Shown piece after piece: positions 9,903 to 19,839 of a stretch of 61,240 nt of DNA (its first letter is position 1; every line of letters begins with the position of its first letter). The position numbers and the translations under genes are program-made. This DNA comes from an uncultured Chlorobiaceae bacterium (GTDB taxonomy: Bacteria > Bacteroidota > Chlorobiia > Chlorobiales > Chlorobiaceae), in contig CAIMCD010000032.1 of assembly GCA_903839405.1 (NCBI GenBank), forward strand, positions 1 through 61,240. The letters are read 5' to 3'. The notes under the pieces are model-generated. The model did not search any database. It saw only the letters and a program-made list of their open reading frames with translations, and was not told where the DNA came from.

Positions 9903-10931
9903 ATGAATTTTCCCCGTCCTACAAAACGAGTGATTCTTGCTGAACAGAACTATCCGCTGCATCTCGTCCTCTTCCTCGTCACGGTGCTGACCACCCTCTG
10001 GGCTGGTGCATTCTGGAGCGGCTACTCCGTCAGCGTGAAAAATTTCTCGCGCTTCATCACCACCCTCTCTGCAGGAACGACCTACGCTGCCGCACTGCTT
10101 CTCTTTTTAAGCGTTCATGAGTTTGGCCATTTTCTGGCCGCCTTGCATCATCGTATCCGGACAACACTTCCTTACTATATTCCCGTCCCCCCGCTCCCCT
10201 TTCTTTTCAGCTTGGGCACCATGGGAGCGGTCATAAAAATCAAGGAGCGAATCCCCAGCACCAACGCGCTCTTCGATACCGGTATTTCAGGTCCCATGAG
10301 CGGTTTTGCCGTAGCTTTGGGGCTGCTCCTCTACGGCTTTTTCAACCTTCCGCCAGCCGAGTATATCACCACCATCCACCCCGAATACCTCATGAAAGGA
10401 GGGTTGCAGGCTCCGCCTCCGGAAGGGAGCCTCTCGCTCGGCAAAAACCTGCTCTGGATCGGACTGGAATATTTTATAGCCCCGAAAAACCTCCCGCCCA
10501 TGAGCGAGATGTACCACTACCCCTTTCTCTTCACCGGATGGCTTGGCTCATTTGTAACCGCCCTGAATCTGCTTCCGGTCGGTCAGCTTGACGGGGGACA
10601 TATCACCTACGCCATGTTCGGCAGAAAAGGTCATGCCAGGACGGCCAAACTCTTTCTTGGCACCATCATGCTCCTCGGCTCTCCGGCCCTCTTTGAGCTG
10701 CTGCTCGCCCTCTTCAAACCCGAAAGCGTTTCGCTGATCCCCTCACAGCTTCTGCACTGCTCATGGAGCGGCTGGATTCTCTGGTCACTCATTCTTTCAA
10801 GGGTTATCGGCATCAACCATCCGCCTACCGCATATGACACGGCGCTGCCGTTCAAAAGAAAACTCTGGGGATGGTGTTCAATCGCCGTGTTTTTTCTGAC
10901 CTTCACTCCGGTACCATTCCGGGTAATCTGA
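9903..10931 (+). CDS. Site-2 protease family membrane protein (M50)
   Basis: A 342-residue multi-pass membrane protein. The zinc motif HEFGH (72-76) lies in an early transmembrane helix. The second conserved motif NLLPVGQLDGGH, in a later helix, supplies the third ligand Asp. Together they define an intramembrane metalloprotease. There is no PDZ domain, so it belongs with the compact S2P/YwhC-like proteins rather than RseP. Such enzymes cleave membrane-anchored regulators; the substrate here is unknown. It is followed 10 bp later by folP, so the two are probably co-transcribed. Confidence 0.88.
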   Translation: MNFPRPTKRVILAEQNYPLHLVLFLVTVLTTLWAGAFWSGYSVSVKNFSRFITTLSAGTTYAAALLLFLSVHEFGHFLAALHHRIRTTLPYYIPVPPLPFLFSLGTMGAVIKIKERIPSTNALFDTGISGPMSGFAVALGLLLYGFFNLPPAEYITTIHPEYLMKGGLQAPPPEGSLSLGKNLLWIGLEYFIAPKNLPPMSEMYHYPFLFTGWLGSFVTALNLLPVGQLDGGHITYAMFGRKGHARTAKLFLGTIMLLGSPALFELLLALFKPESVSLIPSQLLHCSWSGWILWSLILSRVIGINHPPTAYDTALPFKRKLWGWCSIAVFFLTFTPVPFRVI

Positions 10932-10941
10932 AGAGAAAAAT

Positions 10942-11862
10942 ATGGCCATGCGAACCAATAAAATGAACGAACCCCGTTTCAGACTCAACTGCTCGGGTAA
11001 AGTGCTCGACCTCTCTGAAGGCCCCAAAATAATGGGTATCCTCAATACAACACCCGACTCATTCTATGACGGGGGATGTTTTCAAAACAGTGCAACCGGG
11101 CCCGATCTTGACCGGGCCCTCGCTCATGCGCTTAGGATGATCCGGGATGGCGCCGCAATAATTGATATCGGTGGCGAATCCACGCGCCCCGGTTCAATAA
11201 AGATTCCGGCAGAAGAGGAGATCGCACGCACCATACCCCTGATTGCCCTCTTGCGCCAAAAGAGCGAGATCCTTATCTCCATTGATACGTCAAAGGCGGA
11301 GGTGGCAGAAAAGGCATTGCAGGCTGGAGCCCATATTGTTAATGATATTTCGGGTTTTACTTTCGATCCCCGTCTTCCCGAAATCTGCAAAAAATACCAG
11401 GCGGCCGTGATTTTGATGCACACCCCGGTAGATCCCTTCACCATGCAATGGAGCACCCTCACCGAATCCGGCCAGGAAGAGATCATCTCAAAAATTCAAA
11501 GCTCTCTGCGCCGCTCCATCGCGCTGGCTGCAAAATATGGAATTGAGGATATCATCATCGATCCGGGCTTCGGATTCGGTAAAAGCGTCGAAGAGAACTT
11601 CCGGCTGCTTGGGCACCTCAAGGAGCTGCAAAGCATCCAGAGACCAATCCTTGCCGGGCTCTCCAGAAAATCATTTCTCGGCCATGCCATTACCGCTCCG
11701 GGCAAGGAAACCGCGCCGCCCGGAGAACGGCTTTCGGCTACCATAGCGGCCAACACCATGGCCCTGATGAATGGAGCCGCGATTCTCCGGGTGCACGATG
11801 TGCTTGCCGCCGCACAAAGCCTACGCGTATTCAACGCCGTTGGCGCAGCAATGCAAGGGTAA
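10942..11862 (+). CDS. folP: Dihydropteroate synthase
   Basis: Condenses 6-hydroxymethyl-dihydropterin pyrophosphate with p-aminobenzoate in folate synthesis. The signatures are all present: IMGILNTTPDSFYDGG near residue 30, DIGGESTRPGS, ISIDTSKAEVAEKAL, HIVNDISGF, DPGFGFGKS and LAGLSRKSFLG. The roughly 300-residue length fits the TIM-barrel family. Translation may begin at the first or second ATG (10942 or 10948), or at MNEPRF (10963). The p-aminobenzoate substrate would come from the fused PabBC encoded at 18-20 kb. Confidence 0.96.
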   Translation: MAMRTNKMNEPRFRLNCSGKVLDLSEGPKIMGILNTTPDSFYDGGCFQNSATGPDLDRALAHALRMIRDGAAIIDIGGESTRPGSIKIPAEEEIARTIPLIALLRQKSEILISIDTSKAEVAEKALQAGAHIVNDISGFTFDPRLPEICKKYQAAVILMHTPVDPFTMQWSTLTESGQEEIISKIQSSLRRSIALAAKYGIEDIIIDPGFGFGKSVEENFRLLGHLKELQSIQRPILAGLSRKSFLGHAITAPGKETAPPGERLSATIAANTMALMNGAAILRVHDVLAAAQSLRVFNAVGAAMQG

Positions 11863-11955
11863 CGGGAGTGCAGCCTGAGGTGCGCTTCCGGCCTGTTTTT
11901 TTCTTAACTTTGGTTCAACGACTGAATTGAGACCGTCAAACCCGCAACTGTTCAG

Positions 11956-14900
11956 ATGTATCTTTCAAAAATTGAACTCTTCGGCTTCAAGAGCTTCGCC
12001 TACAAGGTCAAAATAACCTTCGACAAGGGCCTTACGGCAATTGTGGGCCCCAACGGCTGCGGCAAAACCAATGTGGTCGATGCCATCCGCTGGGTGCTTG
12101 GCGAGCAGAAATCCTCCCTGCTCCGCTCCATGAAAATGGAAAACATTATTTTCAACGGATCGAAAAACCTCAAGCCGCTCAGTTTGACCGAAGTCTCAAT
12201 CACCATAGAGAATACCCGCAATGTCCTGCCGATAGAGTACACCGAAGTAACGGTCACCCGCCGCCTCTACCGCAGCGGCGAAAGCGATTTTCTTTTGAAC
12301 CAGGTGCCCTGCCGGCTCAGGGATATTCTGGATCTCTTCACCGATACCGGCATGGGCAGCGATGCCTACTCGGTCATCGAGCTGAAAATGATTGAAGAGA
12401 TCATCAGCAACAAAAGCGAGGAACGCCTGAAGCTCTTTGAGGAGGCCGCAGGCATAACCCGCTACAAACAGCGCAGAAAACAAACCTTCAAGCTGCTTGA
12501 AACTACCTCACAGGATATGCGCCGGGTTGATGACGTGATGGCGGAAGTTGAAAAAAAGGTCAAAAGCCTCCGGCTGCAGGTCAGAAAAGCTGAAAAGCTC
12601 CGCGAGCTGCAGCAGGAGATCAAACGGATCGATCTTGCCCTCTCCTGGCTCACCATGGAGGAGCTGCGTCAGAAACTCCAGCCATTAGAGCGCCGAATCA
12701 GGGATGAGGAGCTGATCTCTCTGGAGCTGACGGCAAAAATAGCCACCAGCGAGAGCACCATTCAGGAGAGCGAACTACGGCTGCTTGAGGAGGAAAAAGC
12801 CCTCTCTGAAAACCAGAAAAAACTGAACGAACGAAATCAGCAGCTTCACAGCCTTGAAAAACAGCTCCTGCAGCATGAAGAGCAGCAGCGGAACAGCTCC
12901 AAGGAGCTCCTCCGCACCAGCTCCATCATCCGCGAAAAAGAGCAAAAAATCCAGGAACAGGAGCTGCTCACCAACTCCCTGCTGCAGCGGCTTGATCCCC
13001 TTGAAGCGGCATGTTCCCAGCTCGAAACCGCATTTCAGGCGCTTGCAACGGAGCACGACCAGCTCAATACCACGCTCCGAAAGCAGCGCGAAGAGCTTGG
13101 CCGGGAGCGAAGAGAGAGCGGAGAGCATCAGAAAGCCGCAACCCAGCTCGCATTGAAAAAACAAGGCATAGAGGCAAAAAAAGAGCATCTCTCTACCAGC
13201 CTGGAACGGCTTGAACAGAAAAAGCTCTCCATACAAAAAAAACTTGAAGCGTCGCACCCGCTTGAAGCAGAGCTTCTGGAAGAGATTGAGCAGAAAAAAG
13301 CCCTGCTCGGTGAAGCCAAAAAGCGCCAGACCCTTTTGCAGGAAGAGCATGAGAACGTTTCAGGCCAGATCGAGGAAAAAAAGGAGAGGCTCCTGCTCTG
13401 CCGTGCCCAGCGCGATAAACTGCACAACCAGATTCTTTTAGCCAACTCCATCCTCGACAACTTTGAAGGTATGCCGGAAGGGATTGCACTCCTTGAAAAA
13501 GAGAAAAAAGGCAACCGGAAACTCGGCTGCATCTCCGATCTCCTCCAACTGGAAGGTTCATACAAAAAAGCGCTCAATGCCGCTCTGGGCGAATGTATGA
13601 ACTACTACGTCTGCCAGTCGCTGGATGAGGCGAGCCAGAGTATTGCCACCCTGAAGCGTGCCAACAAGGGCAAGATCCATTTTCTCATTCTCGACCTTGT
13701 ACCCCGCGCCCCGAGGGGTGAACGGGTGACGATCAGCGGCACCGAAAAAACCCTTGAAGTCATCCGCTATCCAGAGGAACTGCACGATGCAATCACCCTG
13801 ATGCTCGCCAACAGCTATATCGTGCCGGACCTCGCCATGGCCGAAACCCTTGCACGCCATCACCCCGGCAGCTCATTTGTCACCCGTGAAGGAGAGAGCT
13901 TCAGCGCTGAAGGGGTGCTTTTCGGCGGAAGCTCCAGCAACACCGAAGGGCTGCGGCTGGGGAAAAAAGCCGAACGCGAGAGCCTGCAACAAGAGTTTTC
14001 AGGGCAGGAAGAGCGAATCCGGCAGGAGGAGGCAGCGCTCCAGCAGTTGCGCAACAAACTCCTGACCATTAAAACCGCCGAGCAACGCCGCCATGTTGAA
14101 CAGCTTGCCCTGGAGCTGGGCAACCTTGAAAAAAAGTTCGCCCGGCTTGATGCTGAAAAAAGCGGCATGCAGCAGGATATGGCACAAACCGAAAAAGAGC
14201 GGGAGCTGACCCTCCGGCAGCACCAGGCCAGCGAGGAGGAGCTGCATGCACTCCAGCCGGAAATCAGCCGGAGTGAGTCAGAAGGTGCTCTCTTGATGAA
14301 AAAAATCCGGAAACTGCAGGAGAGCCTGAGCGCCCTTGAAACCCGCCACCATGAGCTTGGCCGTGAAGTGCAGGCCCGTCAAAGCCGCTATAAAGACTCG
14401 CTCCTCGATCTCGAAAAACTCCGGCTCGGCATTTCGGCATCAAGGGAAGAGAGGTTGAGGCTGCTTGAAGAGCTGAAAAAGCTCCATACCGAGAGAGATG
14501 AGGCCGAAACCAACAAAAAGCTGGCCATAGAGCGGGCCGCCAAACTAAAAGAAGAGCTTGAGGCGCTCCTTATTCTGGCGGCCACAGAGCAGAACGATCT
14601 CAATGAGAAGGAGTCTCGATACCGTGAGCACCAGGCCCATCATCATGAAAGCCAGTCGGCAGTTAGGGAACTCCGCCGGAAGGCTGAAGTCACCCAGCAG
14701 TTGCTCAAAGCCCTTGGCCTCGAACAATCGCAAGCCGAGCAATCACTTGACCATCTCTTTATCTCGGTTCAGATAAAACACAGTGTTGACTTGGCCACAA
14801 CGCCACCGCCTGAAATTGAGCCCTCGTTTGAGCGTAAAGCTAGTGCCGAGAAGCTTGAACTGCTTGTGGAGCAACGCCGGCAGTTCGGCTCCGTCAATGA

Positions 14901-15492
14901 GCTGGCGCTTGAAGAGTACGAAGCTGAAAAAGAGCGGCTTGATTTTCTTACGGAGCAGAAAGCCGACCTGCTGGGCGCAGAAACCCAGCTTCGCTCGACC
15001 ATTGAGGAGATCAATAAAACGGCCCAGGAAAAATTTCAGGAGACCTACCATCAAGTGAGAAAAAACTTTATCACCATCTTTCACGAGCTCTTTGATCCGG
15101 AAGATGAGGTTGACCTGCTGGTTCATACCGACGAAGATCCGCTTGAGGCCCATATTGAGATCATTGCCAAACCGAGAGGCAAAAAACCCCTCTCCATCGA
15201 ACAGCTCAGCGGCGGCGAAAAGGCCCTGACCGCCCTCTCGCTGCTCTTCGCCATCTATCTGGTCAAACCCAGCCCCTTCTGCATTCTTGATGAAGTTGAT
15301 GCTCCGCTTGACGACGGCAACGTTGAACGATTTATAAAACTCCTGAAAAAATTTGAGAATAACACCCAATTCATTATTGTTACGCACAACAAAAAAACCA
15401 TGGCTTCCTGCCAGACCCTCTACGGGGTCACGATGGAAGAGGAAGGGGTATCAAAACTGATCCCCGTACGACTTGAAAAAACAAGGATTTGA
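11956..15492 (+). CDS. smc: Chromosome segregation ATPase SMC
   Basis: A full-length 1178-residue SMC. The N-terminal ATPase half has Walker A GPNGCGKT (31-38). A long coiled coil follows, extremely rich in Glu, Lys, Gln and Leu. The hinge lies near 510-650 (around LGCISDLLQLEGSYKKALNAAL and FGGSS). After the return coiled coil, the C-terminal half carries the ABC signature LSGGEKALTALSLLFA, Walker B CILDEVDAPLDD and the switch THNKKTMA. SMC extrudes DNA loops with ScpA and ScpB. scpB is in this window at 26.1-26.7 kb but scpA is not. The next gene overlaps or abuts its 3' end. Confidence 0.98.
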   Translation: MYLSKIELFGFKSFAYKVKITFDKGLTAIVGPNGCGKTNVVDAIRWVLGEQKSSLLRSMKMENIIFNGSKNLKPLSLTEVSITIENTRNVLPIEYTEVTVTRRLYRSGESDFLLNQVPCRLRDILDLFTDTGMGSDAYSVIELKMIEEIISNKSEERLKLFEEAAGITRYKQRRKQTFKLLETTSQDMRRVDDVMAEVEKKVKSLRLQVRKAEKLRELQQEIKRIDLALSWLTMEELRQKLQPLERRIRDEELISLELTAKIATSESTIQESELRLLEEEKALSENQKKLNERNQQLHSLEKQLLQHEEQQRNSSKELLRTSSIIREKEQKIQEQELLTNSLLQRLDPLEAACSQLETAFQALATEHDQLNTTLRKQREELGRERRESGEHQKAATQLALKKQGIEAKKEHLSTSLERLEQKKLSIQKKLEASHPLEAELLEEIEQKKALLGEAKKRQTLLQEEHENVSGQIEEKKERLLLCRAQRDKLHNQILLANSILDNFEGMPEGIALLEKEKKGNRKLGCISDLLQLEGSYKKALNAALGECMNYYVCQSLDEASQSIATLKRANKGKIHFLILDLVPRAPRGERVTISGTEKTLEVIRYPEELHDAITLMLANSYIVPDLAMAETLARHHPGSSFVTREGESFSAEGVLFGGSSSNTEGLRLGKKAERESLQQEFSGQEERIRQEEAALQQLRNKLLTIKTAEQRRHVEQLALELGNLEKKFARLDAEKSGMQQDMAQTEKERELTLRQHQASEEELHALQPEISRSESEGALLMKKIRKLQESLSALETRHHELGREVQARQSRYKDSLLDLEKLRLGISASREERLRLLEELKKLHTERDEAETNKKLAIERAAKLKEELEALLILAATEQNDLNEKESRYREHQAHHHESQSAVRELRRKAEVTQQLLKALGLEQSQAEQSLDHLFISVQIKHSVDLATTPPPEIEPSFERKASAEKLELLVEQRRQFGSVNELALEEYEAEKERLDFLTEQKADLLGAETQLRSTIEEINKTAQEKFQETYHQVRKNFITIFHELFDPEDEVDLLVHTDEDPLEAHIEIIAKPRGKKPLSIEQLSGGEKALTALSLLFAIYLVKPSPFCILDEVDAPLDDGNVERFIKLLKKFENNTQFIIVTHNKKTMASCQTLYGVTMEEEGVSKLIPVRLEKTRI

Positions 15493-15511
15493 ACCGACTC
15501 AGGACCCTGAT

Positions 15512-16213
15512 ATGGCTAGCAAACTGGTGTTATTTGACATTGACGGAACATTGCTCACGGTTGGCAGTATCAACCGCCGTATCCTCATGGATGCGCTCCG
15601 GGAGGTCTACGGCACCGAGGGAAGTGCTGGCACTCACAACTTTGCTGGCAAGATGGACAACATCATTATCTATGAAGTCCTGCAGAGTACCGGGCTTGGT
15701 AACGACAAGATTGCAGAAAAGTTTGAACTGGCCAAGCAAACCTATATCGAGATGTTCCGCCAGCAATCGAGAGCCTCAGACGTCACGCTGATGGAAGGGG
15801 TGCGTGAACTCCTTGATGCGCTCTCCCGGCACTCTGAGTTTATGCTGGGCCTCTTGACCGGAAATTTTGAAGCATCAGGTCGCCACAAACTCCTCCTCCC
15901 CGACATCAACCATTACTTCCCCTTCGGGGCCTTTGCCGATGACGGCCTGCACCGCAATGAACTGCCGGCCGTTGCGGTGGAAAAAGCCTACCGGCTTACG
16001 GGACAAACATTTTCAAACCACGATATCATCATTATCGGCGATACGGAGCACGATATCCGGTGCGCCAAGGTGCTCAACGCCCGCTCCATTGCCGTAGCCA
16101 CCGGCACCTACTCCATGGATGAGTTGAAAAAACACAACCCGGATACCCTCATGGAAAACTTAAGCCGGACCGATGTTGTTATCAGTGAGATACTCCGGCC
16201 ATCAATCAACTAA
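15512..16213 (+). CDS. HAD-superfamily hydrolase (phosphoglycolate-phosphatase-like)
   Basis: A protein of about 233 residues. Motif I is FDIDGTLL (nucleophile Asp near residue 9), motif II LLTGN, and motif [12 protein letters not shown]. An alpha-helical cap lies between motifs I and II. The ATG at 15512 is preferred because the protein then begins at the motif I strand; an earlier in-frame ATG at 15473 would overlap smc by 20 bp. Haloacid dehalogenase-like phosphatases of this type act on small phosphate esters. Phosphoglycolate is one possibility but is not shown. It is in line with smc and nusB. Confidence 0.85.
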   Translation: MASKLVLFDIDGTLLTVGSINRRILMDALREVYGTEGSAGTHNFAGKMDNIIIYEVLQSTGLGNDKIAEKFELAKQTYIEMFRQQSRASDVTLMEGVRELLDALSRHSEFMLGLLTGNFEASGRHKLLLPDINHYFPFGAFADDGLHRNELPAVAVEKAYRLTGQTFSNHDIIIIGDTEHDIRCAKVLNARSIAVATGTYSMDELKKHNPDTLMENLSRTDVVISEILRPSIN

Positions 16214-16223
16214 TTGCTCTTTT

Positions 16224-16727
16224 ATGAAGACCTACCGACGACAAATCCGTGAAAAGATCCTGCAGGCGCTCTATACCCTTGAGCTGAGAGAGACGGACAT
16301 AGAATCAGCCGCAGGCTGGTTGTTGACCAAAGAGATTCTCGACGACCCCAATGCCATGAAGTTTTTCAATCTGCTTTTGAAAAACATCAAAGAGCACATG
16401 GAGGAGATTGACCGTTACATCGTCAAGCATACCTTCAACTGGGATATGAGCCGTATCGCCATCATTGACAAGAATATCCTGCGCATGGCCCTTACCGAAA
16501 TCCTCTTCTGCGAGGATATTCCGCCCAAGGTCTCGATCAATGAAGCCATTGAAATCGCCAAAAAATTCAGCAGCACCGAAAAGAGCAGCAAGTTCGTCAA
16601 CGGCATTCTTGATGCGATCTTTAACGACCTGAAAGCTGAAGGCAAAATCCACAAGAACGGAAGGGGACTTATCGACCACTCCGCCCCGAAAGTTGAGAAG
16701 CTGGAGAAAAGCGAGAACGAACAATAG
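16224..16727 (+). CDS. nusB: Transcription antitermination factor NusB
   Basis: A 167-residue all-helical protein starting [21 protein letters not shown], the RNA-binding N-terminus of NusB. The conserved second half reads [32 protein letters not shown] and [10 protein letters not shown]. With NusE (S10), NusB binds boxA in rRNA leaders and prevents premature termination. The start is the ATG at 16224, 10 bp after the HAD gene; upstream in-frame codons would overlap that gene. The C-terminal tail of about 25 charged residues is longer than in E. coli. Confidence 0.95.
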   Translation: MKTYRRQIREKILQALYTLELRETDIESAAGWLLTKEILDDPNAMKFFNLLLKNIKEHMEEIDRYIVKHTFNWDMSRIAIIDKNILRMALTEILFCEDIPPKVSINEAIEIAKKFSSTEKSSKFVNGILDAIFNDLKAEGKIHKNGRGLIDHSAPKVEKLEKSENEQ

Positions 16728-16738
16728 CACCACTGCCC

Positions 16739-16769
16739 GCCTCCTTCAGAAGCCTGAGGGGGCGGGTAG
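16739..16769 (+). terminator. Hairpin between nusB and nth
   Basis: CCCGCC...GGCGGG arms extended inward by CCT/AGG and CAG/CTG pairs with one bulge, 11 bp past the nusB stop. It lacks a T-run, so it may be a rho-independent terminator only in part, or an RNA-processing hairpin. Confidence 0.5.
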
Positions 16770-16813
16770 TAGGCTTGCCACACCCCTATTCATAAAAGAT
16801 CGGATTGAACGGC

Positions 16814-17452
16814 ATGAAGCAAACCCCTGCAGAAAAGATCATCTTGCTCAATGAGGTGCTTGGCGCCAGGTATCCGAACCCGAAAAGCGAGCTACTCTTC
16901 GCCTCCCCCTTTCAACTGCTTGTGGCCACCATCCTTGCCGCACAGGCAACCGATAAACAGGTCAATGTCATTACCCGCAAACTCTTTGAAGTGGCTCCCG
17001 ATGCCGAAAGTCTGAGCAAAATGGAGCTTGAAGAGGTAAAGGCTCTCGTGCGCTCGATCAATTATTTTAACAACAAGGCAAAAAACATCCTCGAAGTCAG
17101 CCGCACCCTGGTGAAGCAGTACAACGGCCAGGTGCCCGAAACGAGAGAGGCGCTCGAAAGCCTGCCGGGAGTTGGAAGAAAAACCGCAAACGTTGTACTG
17201 AGCAGTGCTTTCCGACAGCCGGTCATGCCGGTCGACACCCATGTACACCGGGTTTCAAACCGAATCGGCCTGGTAAAAACAGAAAAACCCGAGCACACCG
17301 AAACAGAACTGATGAAAATCATTCCCGAAAAATGGGTGATCGACTTTCATCACTATCTGCTGCTGCACGGGCGATATACCTGCAAGGCAAAAAATCCGCA
17401 ATGCGCCACTTGCCCGCTCACCTTCATCTGCGACTATCCGACCAAAAGCTAA
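16814..17452 (+). CDS. nth: Endonuclease III (DNA glycosylase/AP lyase)
   Basis: A protein of about 212 residues. The helix-hairpin-helix LPGVGRKTANVV carries the catalytic Lys. PVDTHVHRVSNRIGL carries the catalytic Asp. The C-terminal cluster loop C-x6-C-x2-C-x5-C holds a 4Fe-4S. It excises oxidised pyrimidines in base-excision repair. The ATG at 16814 is chosen; a TTG three codons earlier is possible. Its last 4 bp overlap the end of the convergent hypothetical gene. Confidence 0.95.
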   Translation: MKQTPAEKIILLNEVLGARYPNPKSELLFASPFQLLVATILAAQATDKQVNVITRKLFEVAPDAESLSKMELEEVKALVRSINYFNNKAKNILEVSRTLVKQYNGQVPETREALESLPGVGRKTANVVLSSAFRQPVMPVDTHVHRVSNRIGLVKTEKPEHTETELMKIIPEKWVIDFHHYLLLHGRYTCKAKNPQCATCPLTFICDYPTKS

Positions 17453-17907
17453 AGCAGCTCGATTTTACGATCAACCGCATAGACCCACTCCCCCTCGGGA
17501 CGCTGACGATTTCCGGCCCACAACTCCAGCGTTATCCCCTTTGACGAGGAGAGCGGAGAGGTAAAAATCTCTACCTGATAATAGAGCTCGTCAAGCAGAT
17601 CGTCCCATACACTCTCCAAACTCATCCCCTCAGCCTCATAACTCTTGCCCGGCAGCAGGGAGTGTGCATCATACTGAAAGTAGTCGGTCAGGTAGATAAA
17701 GCTGTCCGGCATCAGAAAGCCGCCCCTGAAGCTGCCCCGGGAGCGTTTGAGACCGGGCACTTCAATCCAGAACTCAAGCAGGGTCTCCCGATTAAGCTTG
17801 CCGTCACCAGAGAGCTTTTCCAGAAGCTGCTGGACGGTTTGGCGGATAAGCGCTTTGTTCTCGGCACCAAGCTCGTGCATGGTAAAGTCAGGGGTATGAT
17901 CTCGCAT
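17449..17907 (-). CDS. Hypothetical protein, 152 aa
   Basis: I do not recognise the family. The protein is soluble, acidic, and has no signal peptide or Cys motif. Conserved-looking stretches are FWIEVPGLKRSRGSFRGGFLMPDSFIYLTDYFQYD and SVWDDLLDELYYQVEIFTSPL, which look like a mixed alpha/beta fold. It ends tail-to-tail with nth (4-bp overlap). It precedes the pabBC gene's 3' end by 75 bp on the other side, also convergent in sense with it. Coding potential is supported by a clean ATG and codon use like its neighbours. Confidence 0.65.
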   Translation of the reverse strand: MRDHTPDFTMHELGAENKALIRQTVQQLLEKLSGDGKLNRETLLEFWIEVPGLKRSRGSFRGGFLMPDSFIYLTDYFQYDAHSLLPGKSYEAEGMSLESVWDDLLDELYYQVEIFTSPLSSSKGITLELWAGNRQRPEGEWVYAVDRKIELL

Positions 17908-17981
17908 AGCAAATGTGTCCGGTAAGTTAATGATTAGCTTGTAGATGGAAATATACAGCTCTTTTTTGGCTGCATCAACCC

Positions 17982-19838
17982 TCAGAGCGTTATTTGATCA
18001 CCCCGAAAGAGGGCCGGCCTAATTCCCCGCACTGAATTGGCGATATAGATCACACCGGCCTCCAGCAAATCAGCAGGCATCAAGGTTTTTTCGGAAACAA
18101 AAGGACGGGTGGAGAGAAAATAGCGTCGGAAAATCCCGTTCAAGAGCCCGGAGGAGAGTGGAGGGGTAAAGAACCGGTTTCCTTTACGGATAAAAATGGT
18201 GCTGATCGCCCCTTCAGTCACCTCACCGCGCTCATTAAGAAAGAGCACCTCCCCGTACCCTTGTTCAAGAGCCCGGCGGTAGTAACGGTCGTAAAGCTCC
18301 CGCTCGGTGGTTTTATGATAAAGCAGGGCCATCCCTGAATCCGTTCGGTGGGTGGCGAGCGCCAGCCATCCGGCCTCTCCCGCAGACGGCACAGTGATCG
18401 GCTCAAAAGAAGCCCTGCATGCTCCCGCTACGAAGAGGGTGAGGCGAACCTTGAAACGGCTCCCGCAAGAGCGCATCTCCTCTTCAAGCCGGGTGAGATG
18501 CAGGGTGGCGTCAGCCTTGTTCCAGGTAAAGCCAAGTGAAGCAGCCGATGAGGCGAGCCGCAAAAAATGCTCTTCAAGCCAGAGGTAGCGGCCGCTCCAG
18601 AGCATGGTTTCAAACAGCTCAAACTCTTTGTGGCACGCCGCCGCGTCAAGGATTTTCGACTTGAGTTGACACTCCCGGTACTCCTCCTCTATAGAGGAGT
18701 CCCATACAATACCGCTGCCCGAGCCATACACCCCCTCTTCAGCGGAAAGTTCAGCCGTACGGATCGCCACGTTAAAAACCATATCGCGTTGGGGAGTCAT
18801 AAAGCCGATGGTACCGGTATAGACTCCTCTTGGTTCCGTTTCAAGAATGCGGATCAGTTGCATCGCCCGTATTTTAGGCGCACCGGTTATGGAGCCCGAG
18901 GGGTAGAGCGCCCGGAAAAGTTCCAGCAACCCCACACCCTCCTGCAGTTCACCCCGGATTGTGGAGACCATCTGATGGAGGGTCAAGTAAGTTTCCGTTG
19001 CAAACAGCTCCCCGGTCTCAACCCTGCCCGGTTTGCAGATCCGGCCAAGATCGTTACGCAGGAGATCAACAATCATGAGATTCTCCGCCAGATTTTTTGT
19101 GCACTGCCCCAGTTGCTCTTTCAGATCACGGTCCTCCTGCGCGCTCCCGCCCCTCGGAGCCGTGCCCTTCATCGGCATGGTTTCGATGACTTCACCACGA
19201 CGCGAAAAAAAAAGTTCAGGAGAAAAAGAGAGGATGGTACGCTCTCCGGTTTTGAGAAAGGCCGTATAGGAGGAGGGCTGGGCATCGCGCAAACGGCAAA
19301 AAAGCGCCGGGGCCGAACCCGTGAACGAGAAACGATAACGAGCGGTAAAATTAACCTGATAGAGATTACCAGCCGCAATTTCATCCTTGATCACCCTTAT
19401 CTTTTCAGCATAATCCTCTTCACTAATATTGAGCGTTACGTGGGACAGCCCTTCGGCACTGGAGCAGGCCACCCCGGCAAAGAGTGTGGCAACCTCCTCG
19501 GCGGAAAAACGCATCGGCTCCCGGTAAACGCCGAACCAGCCAAGGGGAGAGGGGGGAAGTTGTTCAGGGTGGAGCGCAAAGAGGGCTGGCTCAAAACCAA
19601 AGCCCGCCTCATAACTTAACCATCCGGCCAGATAGTACCCCTCGTCAAGCTTTTTGTCAAGCGCTTGGAAAAACTCCTTAAGCCCGTGAAGAGAGGAGAG
19701 GGTTACCACCTCCAGAGGATCCGAAAAAAGCAGCGCCGCACACCGCTCATCCTTGCAAAAGGCCGATTCCAGCCAGAGCGACCCTTCGCGGGAGAGCACG
19801 TCGGAGATCCACCCGGAAGCAGCCGCTGCACGCGGCAT
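17982..19838 (-). CDS. pabBC: Fused aminodeoxychorismate synthase I / aminodeoxychorismate lyase (PabB-PabC)
   Basis: A bifunctional protein of about 618 residues. Residues 1-405 are an anthranilate-synthase-type chorismate-binding domain (YQVNFTARYRFSF, FSPELFFSR, PMKGTAPRGG, NDLGRICKPGRV, YPSGSITGAPKIRAMQLI, GSGIVWDSSIEEE). From about 420 to the end is a class IV PLP aminotransferase fold (FETMLWSGRYLWLEEHFLRL, LFLNERGEVTEGAISTIFI). Together they convert chorismate to p-aminobenzoate for FolP; the glutaminase PabA is not in the window. The ATG at 19838 follows the ppx stop with a single nucleotide between them (TGAGATG), indicating coupling. A TTG at 19877 would overlap ppx. Confidence 0.93.
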   Translation of the reverse strand: MPRAAAASGWISDVLSREGSLWLESAFCKDERCAALLFSDPLEVVTLSSLHGLKEFFQALDKKLDEGYYLAGWLSYEAGFGFEPALFALHPEQLPPSPLGWFGVYREPMRFSAEEVATLFAGVACSSAEGLSHVTLNISEEDYAEKIRVIKDEIAAGNLYQVNFTARYRFSFTGSAPALFCRLRDAQPSSYTAFLKTGERTILSFSPELFFSRRGEVIETMPMKGTAPRGGSAQEDRDLKEQLGQCTKNLAENLMIVDLLRNDLGRICKPGRVETGELFATETYLTLHQMVSTIRGELQEGVGLLELFRALYPSGSITGAPKIRAMQLIRILETEPRGVYTGTIGFMTPQRDMVFNVAIRTAELSAEEGVYGSGSGIVWDSSIEEEYRECQLKSKILDAAACHKEFELFETMLWSGRYLWLEEHFLRLASSAASLGFTWNKADATLHLTRLEEEMRSCGSRFKVRLTLFVAGACRASFEPITVPSAGEAGWLALATHRTDSGMALLYHKTTERELYDRYYRRALEQGYGEVLFLNERGEVTEGAISTIFIRKGNRFFTPPLSSGLLNGIFRRYFLSTRPFVSEKTLMPADLLEAGVIYIANSVRGIRPALFRGDQITL

Positions 19839-19839
19839 C

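Noticed and set aside
18567..19619. Antisense frame of about 350 codons opposite pabBC
   Set aside because: No motif or start signal; PabB signatures on the other strand are complete.
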